Part shown: in pieces, positions 35,412-45,620 of the stretch
Position numbering within the stretch: position 1 is the first letter of the stretch
Layout: each line of letters starts with the position of its first letter
Assembly (NCBI GenBank): GCA_015178975.1
Contig: WHVD01000011.1
Coordinates: 1,364,001-1,428,000 of the forward strand
Source: Hysterangium stoloniferum
Lineage: Eukaryota; Basidiomycota; Agaricomycetes; Hysterangiales; Hysterangiaceae
DNA length: 64,000 nt
Direction: 5' to 3'
The notes under the pieces: model-generated
Seen by the model: only the letters and a program-made list of their open reading frames with translations
Told to the model about the DNA's origin: nothing
Database searches by the model: none
Made by a program: the position numbers and the translations under genes

Positions 35412-36167
35412 TGTTAAGGGTGTGTACATGGAGGGTTTCCAGAGAAACCTGCGGGAAAGCTGGTAGGACTTGGCTTCAGCTTATATGCTGCACCCTTGCA
35501 AGATTATCTTGTCCAATTTCAAATGGGCGGATGGGAATCCTGGGGAGTCTGGGTGGGGTTCGTGGCTCCAGAGGTCAGGGAGTTGAGATCGATAAGTTGG
35601 AGGTCGAGTGATAGATGGGTCAGAGCCCATAGGCTCCAATGAGTAAAAGTGGTGTGTTTCAAAGAGGAGAATAGAGCAGAAAATATACTAAGATTACTGG
35701 GGAGAATCTAAGCTGATTTTCTGACTGGATTGTATGTACAACATCTGCCAGACTATATAGACTGTGGAATGAATAACATACCAAATCCAGTAATAATGAA
35801 AACTAAACTAGCAAACATAAAACAAGATAAATAAACACCAAACTTGGTGTTAGGAACAGAATGGAATGGAGTGGAGTCCGAATCATGACAGGTCATTTGA
35901 CTATAATGGGAACGGGGCTCAGTTAGAGAGATGATGGGTTTTCCGAGCAGGGTCCAGTGACTGATGCATAGGACAGAGTCAGACATAGACAGGGACAGAG
36001 TCTGGTGGATATTCTGGTGACTGATACATGAAGTAACAAAGTCAAATGTGGACAAGTCTGACATACAGAGTCTGGCAGGAATTCCAGTAAACTGACAATT
36101 GGTGCGTATAGGGTGCGGGTGTGCATAAGTTAGTGCCTGGAGTCCAGTGGGAATTCTGGTCATAACA
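35412..36167 (-). mobile_element. Solo LTR, family C (reverse)
   Basis: The inverted family C sequence runs from TGTTAAGGGTG to GGTCATAACA, 756 bp. The flanks GCTTC and GCACC agree only in part. The TATAAG...GAAGCCAAG box is at 35,466-35,497 on the minus strand (TATATAAG context). Confidence 0.75.
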
Positions 36168-36427
36168 GCACCCCAGCACTTGTTTTCCTCTGTCACACCT
36201 CCTGGCAACCTTCCAGCACCCCAACACCAGTGCTCTGGACTACAGAGCCACTGCCTCGGCCCCCTGAAACTTGGTTTACTGTAGACTACTCCCCTAGTCA
36301 TTCTGTTCTGTCTCCATTCTGATGCTCCCCCACCATCCATTCTATGTGTATACCTCATTTGCCATCTCAGACACTTTTAGTATTGTTCTGGTACTCTACA
36401 TTTAGTTCCCTTTGCTTCCCTGCTTTG

Positions 36428-37225
36428 TGTTACGACCGGACAATCCCGCCAGACTCCGGGCACTAACCTGTATGCCACCATGCCCTACATGCACCAATTG
36501 TCTGTTTATAGGATTTCCCGCCCGGACTCCATACATCAAGACTTGTTATGTTCAACCTCATTATGACACATATCAGTCACTGGACTTCCCTTGGACTCCG
36601 TCTCTGTCTATGTCCGTCTTCGTCCCACGCATCAGTCACCGGACCCCGCTCAGAATCCCATCACCACTCTAATTGAGCCCCGTTCCCGTTTTAGTCAAAT
36701 GACCTGTCACAATTTGGACTCCGCTCCTGCTCCATTTCCTGTTATGGGTTATGCTTTGTCACGATTCGGACTCTGCTCCGTTCCGTTCCTAACACCAAAC
36801 TTGGTGTTTACTATTCCCGTTTTATGTTTGTTAGTTTTCATTTCGTCATTACTGGATTTGGTATGTCATTCACTCCATGGTCTATTTAAACTGGCAGATG
36901 TTGTACATACAATCCAGTCAGAAAATTAGCTTAGATTCCCCCCAGTAATCTAATCCATTTTCCGCTCTAAATCTTTGCTTGATTCACATCGCTCTCACTA
37001 GTCAGAGCCCACGGGCTCCGGCGCATCTACCTCTCTCAACTATCACGACCTACGACCTACGACCTACGACCCACGAATCCCGCCCAGACTCCCCAGGATT
37101 CCCATCCACCTGTTCGAAATTGGACAACACGATCTAGCGAGGGTGCAGCCTATAAGCTGAAGCCAAGTCCTACTGGATATCCTGCGGGTTTCTCCGGAGA
37201 CCCGCCCTGTGTGTGTATCCTAACA
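36428..37225 (+). mobile_element. Solo LTR, family C
   Basis: This 798-bp LTR from TGTTACGACCGG to GTATCCTAACA is flanked by perfect CTTTG target duplications (36,423-36,427 and 37,226-37,230). A short tandem run of CTACGAC units lies near 37,045-37,070. Confidence 0.9.
37139..37170 (+). promoter_or_regulatory. Conserved TATA-like LTR box (family C)
   Basis: The sequence GCCTATAAGCTGAAGCCAAG is a clear TATAAG followed by the shared box, 55-85 bases before the LTR end. Confidence 0.55.
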
Positions 37226-37644
37226 CTTTGTCACTTACTTCTCTTTGATCCATTTGACCCCTTACTTCCTAAATTGACCCTCCAATTATCCATTTTGCTG
37301 TAGTATAAAGCTCCCTTCATGTACATATACTACAGTTCCCCAGTTCAAATATTGACTTAGATTACCCTCCTCTAGTTTTTAATTCCCTCTACTCCTCTCT
37401 TAATCCCTTCAAAAGATGTCATCAGCCAGCTGTGACTCTTACTCCTACAATTCTTAGCATTTTCAGCCCTCTGGTTGATTTAGCTAAGTGTTATCTTCAG
37501 TTGGAACTCATACTATCTATTCTCTTGAAATACTGGAACACCCTAACAGTTCATGCAAGGGCACAACACATAAGTTGAAGCCAAGCTCCACTTGTTTTGT
37601 AGAATTGGACCTCCTGATTAGTATGATTGCTTTGTTGGCCCTCT

Positions 37645-38117
37645 GTGAAGAGTGGCGGAAGTTCTGACCGTTCTATATATGAAGAAATGAGTAGAAAGGA
37701 AGAATATTGACCTATTCGGTGCAATATAAGAGAAAGTGAGAGAAAGAGCACGAGATGACAAAGGAGTCAACGAGTGCGATGGTTCGAGTGGAGGCCTCGA
37801 CTGTTATAATTCGAGGCCAGAAGTGTTCAGTAGTTCAGATAATGCTACCTATATGGTAGCTGACACGTTACCCTGATCACCACTCGTAGTAGACCTAGTT
37901 TATGTTTTACGAGTGGTGGTGCTTGGGTAAAAGTGTGTCTGAGTTCTAATTGGTGCCAAGTGCACCCACAAGTATACATAATGCTTTGAACTAATGAAAT
38001 GATGGAATATTCGAAGAATATAAAAGATAGATAAATATGAATAGAATGTGTAAAATATAAATAAAATAAAAGGAGTGTTTTACCACAATGAAACTGTGGT
38101 AAAAGCATACTCCTGAC
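37645..38117 (+). mobile_element. Solo LTR, family E
   Basis: This 473-bp sequence runs from TGTGAAGAGTGG to TACTCCTGACA between perfect CCCTC target duplications (37,640-37,644 and 38,118-38,122). It lacks the box shared by families A, B, C and F. The parent family is unknown; the CTGACA end and size would suit a copia LTR. Confidence 0.85.
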
Positions 38118-38247
38118 ACCCTCTGACATTGTTCCTCTTCATCCTTCAACCCTAGATTCTAAATCTTGGACCTCCCAATTTGTATGATCTTGCCTTTTTG
38201 GATTTCTGAAAAACCTCCCTTTTTGCCCCCTTGCTTAGATCTTAACA

Positions 38248-38281
38248 TGTGGCACACCTAGCTCCCACAGTAGTGGACCTC
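38248..38281 (+). mobile_element. Gypsy gag fossil, short piece between two LTRs
   Basis: Thirty-four bases of the His/Ser-rich gag region (CACACCTAGCTCCCACAG) remain between the family B and family F insertions. Confidence 0.6.
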
Positions 38282-38825
38282 TGTTACGACCCGTTCCCAG
38301 ATGTTTCAATATCCGACTCCCAATCTCCGACTATGGAACATCATAGTTACCGTATCTTCCGCATTCTTCCCTTGTTCCACATTTGGTAATTTGTCTGTTG
38401 ACAAGTATTCACTCGTTTGTCTATTATATTCCCATTTCGGAATATTGTCTCCCCAATATGTCTTATTGTATTTCCGTTTTAAGAATACTTCCATTTCCAT
38501 CTTATTATGGTCTCAGTTTGTAGTACAATAACAAGAAGACTTATATTAGTTTCCGCAAATTTGTACTTTACCTTAGATCTGATATCAACTTAGTTTCTTA
38601 TTCCTTCTTCCGTCTTTCTATATGCTCGATATTCAGAACTCTTTGGAACTCTGAATATCCGTATCTTCCATTGTAAGTCTCACCTCTGAAATTAAGGACT
38701 TTGAGTGTTTGCGTAGAGGTGCAGCACATAAGCTGAAGCCAACGTCCTGACCCTATCCGACAGTTCCCGACTTTCCGGTGGCTTTCCGATAGTTCCGGAA
38801 TAAGTTCCTGACACGGCACTTAACA
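38282..38825 (+). mobile_element. Solo LTR, family F
   Basis: This 544-bp LTR from TGTTACGACCCG to CGGCACTTAACA is flanked by perfect ACCTC target duplications (38,277-38,281 and 38,826-38,830). It is inserted in the gag His/Ser-rich region. The shared box is at 38,715-38,747. Confidence 0.9.
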
Positions 38826-38916
38826 ACCTCCCAGTTCTCATCACAGTTTTGGTGCCCTGACTCCCACTATAGTTCCCATCCCAGTTTTGGTGGCAGACCC
38901 CTGAGTTCCCATCATA
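38826..38916 (+). mobile_element. Gypsy gag fossil, His/Ser-rich piece
   Basis: This continues the Ser/His repeat coding between the family F LTR and the AT-rich insertion at 38,917. Confidence 0.6.
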
Positions 38917-39600
38917 GAAGGTTGTCCATAATCATTATAATATCAAATGTTTACTAATAAAAGCAGAATTGCTACAAAACTCCATCTTTAAATAGCAGTA
39001 TCTATTCTGAGACTATTATATTGTTAGCCACCAACCATAAGAAACAATTCTCCATATTACATCCTAAACAATTCAGAATCAATTAATAGAACCTGTTGTA
39101 CATATATAGTTTAGTTTTCCAATTTATGTAAATACTTGCTAATACTTTTGTTGTTAATTTGTTTTTTAAAAACTAAACTGTAGTTATTTTTTAGTAAAAT
39201 ATGTGAGATGTCATTGGAAATTTTTCATCCTATGGCCTTCTTTATTAAGTGAAACCACCTATATATTCTAGGTATGTTGAATCAAGTAGAAATCTGTTCA
39301 GATTGACAGATCCATTCCAAAGTAATACATATGTATTTAGAGGTGCCACTGATATACATATGCATGGAATGGACTATCTAAAGGTATCTGTTTTTTAAAA
39401 GTATTAGTGTTTCAGACTACTAATTTTTTTTATTGTTTACTCGTGTCCAGAAAGATTCTTTAGTTTGTAATGTACGAGAGAGTTTAAAACTTTCAAAAAC
39501 TTTTAAAAACCAAATTATGTTTGAATCACATCCCAGATGTTTAAATGACTTTTAGAGTATATTAGAATTTGGTATACTTAATAATTTTCAGATATCCTCC
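38917..39600. mobile_element. AT-rich non-coding insertion, candidate MITE
   Basis: This 684-bp AT-rich sequence without coding capacity is flanked by ATA on both sides (38,914-38,916 and 39,601-39,603). Removing it restores the gag repeat seen in sister copies. The ends GAAGGTTGTC and GATATCCTCC form an imperfect inverted repeat (7 of 10). The 3-bp duplication would suit a PIF/Harbinger-type element, but no transposase is present to confirm it. Confidence 0.55.
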
Positions 39601-39719
39601 ATAGTTCTCATCACAGCTCTTACCCCAGTTCTTATCATGGTATTCTCAGTGGTGGACCTCTGAGTTCACACCACAGCTCACATCCTGGTTCTCATCATTC
39701 TGGAAATAATTTGGCAGGC
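39601..39719 (+). mobile_element. Gypsy gag fossil, end of the His/Ser-rich region
   Basis: The SSHHS-type coding continues, cut at 39,720 by a family A LTR. Confidence 0.6.
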
Positions 39720-39948
39720 TGTTATGACTGTGTCACAACTGTGTCACAACCCAATGGTCCCTGAGGATATTACCATTGACTGACGTTTCTAGTTATTGAT
39801 CAAGTCATTGTATCAGAAACTGTCAGTCACTTGACACTGATGTATACCTTCATGGCGATCAAACCCTGTTTACACCCCTGTCAAGTTATACTCGTACTAT
39901 CTGATTATGCTTTGATATGTCCCTTTTTATTATGATGATCTGTTCTAA
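39720..39948 (+). mobile_element. LTR fragment, family A, 3'-truncated
   Basis: It starts TGTTATGACTG like family A and matches its first 230 bases, stopping near GATCTGTTCTA. It is poor in CpG and thus an old copy. Confidence 0.7.
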
Positions 39949-40430
39949 GGTAGGCTTTGCTTTAGTTTTGGCACCTGTTTATGTAAGCAAAAAAGTGACC
40001 TGCTCACACTTCTTTCTGTGCTTCCACGACATAGATAATCTGTAATTAAAGCCCAGGGAAGTGGATTTGGGATCCATTCCTCCAGTTCTCAGGTTTAAAA
40101 CTTGAAAAATAATTCACCCCCTTGCCAAGTAGTAGGACTTACAAATTTTGACTTTTTTTTTGAGTCTCTGAATGCTTAAAAATGCATTTCGATGTGATTC
40201 TGAGATTTTCAAAATTTTGACACTGTCAGTATTGGCCGCTTACATAATCATCATGTGATATATTGGGCAGCCTTGTTTTAAGGGCCTAAAATTGGGAAAG
40301 AAAACTGTATTAAATTCAAATATATGTACCTATATTACTTACATAAAAATTCTTTTAAGAAAAAGAGGGTATAGTTGCGCATGTACTTGTGCAGTAAGCC
40401 ATGCACTTGATCACAGGCCACATTACATAA
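39949..40430. other. Unassigned stretch within the gag element
   Basis: This foreign-looking sequence lies between the LTR fragment and the point where gag resumes. I see no termini or coding. Confidence 0.3.
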
Positions 40431-41260
40431 GCAGCACAGTAGCAAACATGCAGTTGCACAGTTCTGTGACGAATTTGCTACCAACAGAAGCAAGGTCATA
40501 TTTGCCTTATCGTTTCTTTGGGGTACTGCTATGAGTTGGTTCAAACCAGCACTCAATAATCTCGATGTCTATCAACCTGGCTGGCTCAACAACTACATGT
40601 TTTTTGTTACAGATCTCAAACTTAATTTTGGACCCTATGATGCAGTCAGCGATGCCAAAACCACTTTAGCCAATATTAAAATGAAAGACAGCCAGCAGAT
40701 CACCAAATACATCATTCAATTTATCTCCCTCACTACACTTGTCAACTGGGGCGACTCCACCCTACATCATAGGTTCTATTTAGGCCTTCCATCTCATCTT
40801 AAGAATGACATCTGTTGAGGTGACAGCAAGCCAACTACACTCATCGACATGCATATGAAAGCTCAGCAATATGATGCTTGATACCGGGAATGGTGTGCTG
40901 AAATCAACCGAGAAACCCCCTCGGACTACCTAGCAAAGATGAACCAAGATAGTGAACAACCCTTGTTGACCAACAACAATGGTGACAACTCCTCGAAGAA
41001 GTCTAAAAAAAAATAGGACTGATTCAACTCCTAAATGACACTGCAGCCTCAAACAGCAAAACCAGAACTTCTGTGGCCAAGCCAAAGGATGATTTAAGTA
41101 CCACACTTAGTATAGATGGTAAGCTGATGCCTGAGGAAAGGCAACAATGAAAGGACAATTATCTCTGCCTCTGGTGTGGCACCCCAGGACACATGGTTAA
41201 CAAGTGTCCTCTCAACAACACCAAAGCTTGAGCTGCTAAGGCTGAAAGCCCTCAGACATG
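40431..41260 (+). mobile_element. Gypsy gag fossil, capsid and zinc-knuckle part
   Basis: The capsid-like region has MSWFKPALNNLDVYQPGWLN (40,531), LANIKMKDSQQITKYIIQF and HHRFYLGLPSHLKNDIC. A CCHC knuckle CLWCGTPGHMVNKC follows at about 41,165-41,210. This is the best-preserved gag of this family in the window, but it is broken, with several breaks, and no pol follows. Confidence 0.8.
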
Positions 41261-41790
41261 CTGACACCAGCGACCAAGTCAAAAACAGTGTAAAGCAACC
41301 CCCAGGCCCCCATATATGTGTGTAACAATTGCATGCTACATTTCTGTACAACAGTTGGCCAATCCCTCTTTGCAATGCATTCAACCCTTTACTACTTCTT
41401 AAGTCCTCCTTATGTACATTTCTCCTGGTCTTATTGTTTTTTGGCTTTCTCACTTTGCTCTTCAGCCCTACCAGTTGACCTAGTTCTCTTCAGTACACTA
41501 GGACAACATTATTACCAAGGTTTTCACTCCAAAAACTCCATTCTTTGGTCATCCATTTCTGCAAGGAAAAGGAAAACATTTTCAGGTCTTTTTGACAAGT
41601 TGGTTCTTGTTTTTCAGCAGTCCTTGGATGCAATGGACCCACCTGCTTACAATTCGTTGATTGTTGGGTACTCATATGTATAGTCTGGTCCTCCAATACT
41701 CAATGACCTTCTCTTTAGTTCAGCCAGGGTGTGGAGGTTCTACTGGCTACCCATCTTTAGGTTCTCCTGGATACTCTCTCAGTTTGGTGC
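41261..41790. other. Sequence after gag, unassigned
   Basis: No protease or reverse transcriptase motif is recognisable downstream of the zinc knuckle. Open frames here are short and lack domains. Confidence 0.3.
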
Positions 41791-42504
41791 TGTTAAGAAC
41801 AGAAATGAGACTAAGGTCAGAAGACCGATGGAGGCTGAACAGAAGGACTTGGCTTCAGCTTTTATGCTGTGCCCTCACAAGTTACCATTGGGTGTCCTTA
41901 AATTTCAGGCAGGCGAGAACTAGTCCTGTCATGCAATCCTCACGGTAAGTCACCAATCAGAAGCTGAAGGATAAGTTGAGGGTCAGAGGGTCAGAGGGTC
42001 AGAGGGTTGGAGAGTGGATACTTAGAGTGAGACCATGAGAGTTGTTTAGGGGTGTTCTTAGTCGATATTCTGATTGCTTAGTGGCTACATTACAGTGAGT
42101 TTATATACAAGTTACCAGCATCTAGAAAATACTAACTAAGGGAAGAGTGGAAATGCCCCAATGACAAATAAACTTGACCAAGAACAGGAAGGTTATGATA
42201 AAGTTGGAGGCCATGAATAACCAAGGGTGATAACTACAAAAAAGGAAACAGTCCACAGTATATATGGGCATAGGTGAGACATAGAATAAATGGATCATCA
42301 AAGGATAAAGGGATATATCAGAGTATAACCAGATAGTACAAGTATAATTTGACAAGGGCTGTAGGGGGGGGGGGGAAGGTTGATTGCCATGAGGGTGTAC
42401 GTATGTCAGTGTCAGGTTTACTAACAGTGGCCAATATGAAGACATGATGAACCTTGAGGTGATAGTGTCATCAGTTATCTTTGGGTTGCAACATGGTCAT
42501 AACA
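41791..42504 (-). mobile_element. Solo LTR, family A (reverse), degraded
   Basis: The inverted family A sequence runs from TGTTAAGAACAG to GGTCATAACA, 714 bp. The flanks (GGTGC and AGGAG) do not match, and CpG sites are largely lost. A run of ten G near 42,366 is unique to this copy. Confidence 0.8.
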
Positions 42505-42785
42505 AGGAGTGTGAGTAGGCTGGTAGGGGCTTGGGAATGATTTCTGAGGATGAGGAGAAGTGAGATGTTATTGGCTGGAGTTCTATTTAGGAGTAAGAGT
42601 CAGTTTTGAGTAGGAACTGAGGGTTACTTTGGATGATGATGCAGTGTTGAGCATGATGAGGAGTTCTAGTTTGTCTGATGGATGAAACTGATTTGGCTGT
42701 GTAGAAGTCATCTTGAGTGCCAAAGTATATATATGAATTTGTGCTTGTGACATGACTTGAAACTATAGCCATATAAGTTGCTTTC
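42505..42785. repeat. Dispersed repeat, also at 46,668-46,940
   Basis: The stretch from GTGAGTAGGCTGGTAGGGGC recurs at about 46,673 with moderate divergence over roughly 270 bases. The element it belongs to is unknown; the second copy lies inside the family D element. Confidence 0.65.
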
Positions 42786-42789
42786 CAGT

Positions 42790-43400
42790 TGAACTCTCTA
42801 CAGTGCCCCCAACACTTGTTTTGTTATAGCTTTGACCCTTTTAGCCTTCCATTCCATCTCCATCCCATTCACTCCCCCATCACCATCTCCCTGTATACAT
42901 CTCACTTGCAACCTCAGACCCCTTTAGTATTGTTTAGTACTTTACATTTAGTCTCCCCACATTGTCATTGACTTCCTATGATCCATTTCACCCTTCACTT
43001 CCTTGATCAGCCCTCCAGTCATCTCTCTTGTTGTAGTATAAAGTCTTGTTCATGTATGCCACATTTCTTTAGTTCAAAAATCGACTAGATTACCCTCTAC
43101 CAGTTCTCAGTCTCTTTCCTCCCTTCTCAATACTCTCAAAGATGTTCTTCAGCAAGCCATGAACTCTTACCTTATGACTCTTAGTATTTTGGTCAATACT
43201 GGAGAACCCTAACAGTTTGTGCGAGGGCACAACACATAAGTTGAAGCCAAGCTCCACTATATTTATAGAGTTGGACCTCCCAACTAGTACAATCTATTGT
43301 TGGCCCTGCAAACCCCTGTGCTTAATACTACTCTTTAGTTCTAATATTGACTTAGATTACCCCCATTTAGTCTTCAGTATACTTACTCCCTCCCAAATAC
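42790..43400 (+). mobile_element. Outer family B LTR, left part of the five-level nest
   Basis: Degraded family B sequence with its GAAGCCAAG box at 43,223-43,255 and further family B text up to AAATAC at 43,400. Its continuation is at 50,966-51,154. Its own start is unclear, and two overlapping family B fragments may be joined here. Confidence 0.6.
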
Positions 43401-43995
43401 TGTTAGGATCCCTATTGTTTTGGACCCCTGAAACCTGTTTGGGACTCAATACCCTTTGTCATCTCACTGTCAGAACCCCCACACACACCCATTCACCCCC
43501 CCATCACTGTCTCCCTGTATACATCTCACTTGCCACCTCAGACCCCTTTAGTATTGTTTAGTACTTTACATTTAGTCTCCCCACCTTGTCAATGACTTCC
43601 TATGATCTGTTCCACCCTTCAGTTCCTTGATTGGCCCTCCAATCATCCATCTTGTTGTAGTATAAAATCTTGTTCATGTGTGCCACATTTCTTCAGTTCA
43701 AAAATTGACTTAGATTACCCTCTACTAGTTCTCAGTCTTTCATCCCTTCTCAATACTCTCAAAGACATTCTTTGGCAAACCATAAACTCTTACCTTACAA
43801 CTCTTAGTATTTCATTGAGCTACATAAGTGTTGATCTTCACTTTTATCGTACTATCTGCTCTGTTTGAAATACCAGAGCACCCTAACAGTTCATGCAAGA
43901 GCACAACACATAAGTTGAAGCCAAGCTCCACTACATTTATAGAGTCAGACCTCCCAACTAGTACTGTTAGGGCCACACTAACAAGGCTACCAAAC

Positions 43996-45338
43996 TGTTA
44001 AGTTGCATGCAGGGCTTAGTGGAGGGTTTCTGGAGAAACCCACAGATAATCTGGTAGGACTTGGCTTCAGCTTATAGGCTACATCCTCATGAGATCATGG
44101 CATCCAATGTCAGACAGGCAGATGGGAATACTGAGGAGTCCAGGAGTAGTTGGTGGGTCAAGAGGTCAGAGAGTTGATTGCAGGAATCCCACAGAGGTCG
44201 AGGGGTTGGGTGGTGATGGGTCAGAGGTCAAGTGATAGATAGGTTGGAGCCTATAGGCTCTAATGAGGTAAATAGTGGTGTTTCAAAGAGGAATAGAGTG
44301 GAAAATATACTGAGATTACTGGGGAGATCTAAGCTGATTTTCTGACTGGATTGTATGTACAACATCTGCCAGACTAGATAGACTGTGGAGATAGACTGTG
44401 GAATGTATGTATGTTATACCAAATCCAGTAATAATGAAATCCTAAACAAGTAATCATGAAACAAGACAAGTAAACACCAAACTAGGTATTAGGAACAGAA
44501 TAGAATGGAGGCAGAGTCCAAAACATGACAGGTCATTTGACCATAACAGGAACAGGGCTCAGTTAGAGAGCTGACAGGTTTTCCAAGCAGAGTCCGGTGA
44601 GGAGGATGGTCACACTTTATTGAATATACAAAATTTTACTGAATAATCCTCATCTTTTTAAGTGAGACTACTTCCTCTGGCCATGACAACTTATTCTATG
44701 AGTTTATATTTAATTACCTGAAATTTCATCTTTAAAATATGCATGCCCTTTTAAAATACACAAAAATGACATAGTTACACATGATTATTTGGGTTATGAC
44801 TTAATCTTTGGGTTATGATGTATTCTCTTGTATACAAGCAAACTTTGAAATATATTTCATATAATTTAAATTTAGTTGGTTTAGAGAGTTAACCAGAACT
44901 ATCTGGGGTACCAATCCCCATTGTGCAATTTATTCCAAAAGAATAATCTACAGATGATTGTTTGACTAAATTTTGTCAGATATAGGATAAATATTAATAT
45001 TTTTGCATTCTTCAGAGTGATACCTAATCAACTGAATTTGATTAAATATTAATTTTACAACAAACAATATAAATATATATACTTTAGTGGATAAATAACT
45101 TTTGAAGTTTTGGGTTATCCTCCTATGCATGGGACAGGGTCAGAGATAGACAGGTATGATGTGCATGGGTCCTGTCAGGTATTCTGGCAACTGGTACATG
45201 AGACAACAAAGGTTGGGTATGGACAGGTTTGACATCTGGGTCCCAGCAGGTATTCCAGTTGACTGATAACTGGTGCATATAGGGTGTGGGTGCATATATG
45301 GTAGTACCCAGAGTCCGGTGGATCTTCCAGTTGTAACA
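43996..45338 (-). mobile_element. Solo LTR, family C (reverse), split by a candidate MITE
   Basis: The inverted family C sequence runs from TGTTAAGTTGC to CAGTTGTAACA between perfect CAAAC target duplications (43,991-43,995 and 45,339-45,343). Its own parts are 43,996-44,600 and 45,124-45,338. It is inserted 31 bases into the family D 5' LTR. Confidence 0.88.
44601..45123. mobile_element. AT-rich insertion with GGAGGAT ends, candidate MITE
   Basis: A 523-bp AT-rich, non-coding insertion into the family C LTR, as shown by alignment with 35,412-36,167. The termini are GGAGGATGGTC and, inverted, GGAGGATAACC. They resemble the right end of the insertion at 38,917-39,600 (inverted GGAGGATATC). 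The target duplication is unclear. Confidence 0.5.
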
Positions 45339-45620
45339 CAAACACAAGATAGAATATAGAAATATGAAGTAAAGAGGGGACAGCTCAATGAGAGAGAGAT
45401 CACACTTGTTTTAGTGGGATTCCTAAGAGATTGAAACTAAAGAAATGAGTATGTACAGGTCTACTATTTATACTATTTGTTTAATATTTATTTAGTATTT
45501 TTTATTTATTAGCAATCTGAGAAAAATACTAAAAATGGCATGTATGCACCCTACAGTGCATAGCCACACCTCAGTGCTTATGTAAGCCCATGCGGTGCTG
45601 TGTAGGCCCATGAGGAAGCA
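45339..45620. repeat. Continuation of the family D 5' LTR
   Basis: Matches 50,271-50,560 closely (CTCAATGAGAGAGAGATC, then a TTTATTTAGTATTTTTTATT tract). Similarity fades after about 45,600, so the 5' LTR is truncated or replaced beyond that point. Confidence 0.75.

Larger units (their letters stand above)
35306..38247 (+). mobile_element. Solo LTR, family B, carrying three later solo LTRs
   Basis: The ends are TGTTAGGATCC (35,306) and ATCTTAACA (38,247). The flanks TCTGA and TGTGG agree at three of five bases, so the duplication is decayed. The gag His/Ser-rich repeat resumes right after it. Three other LTRs lie inside: 35,412-36,167, 36,428-37,225 and 37,645-38,117. Confidence 0.75.
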
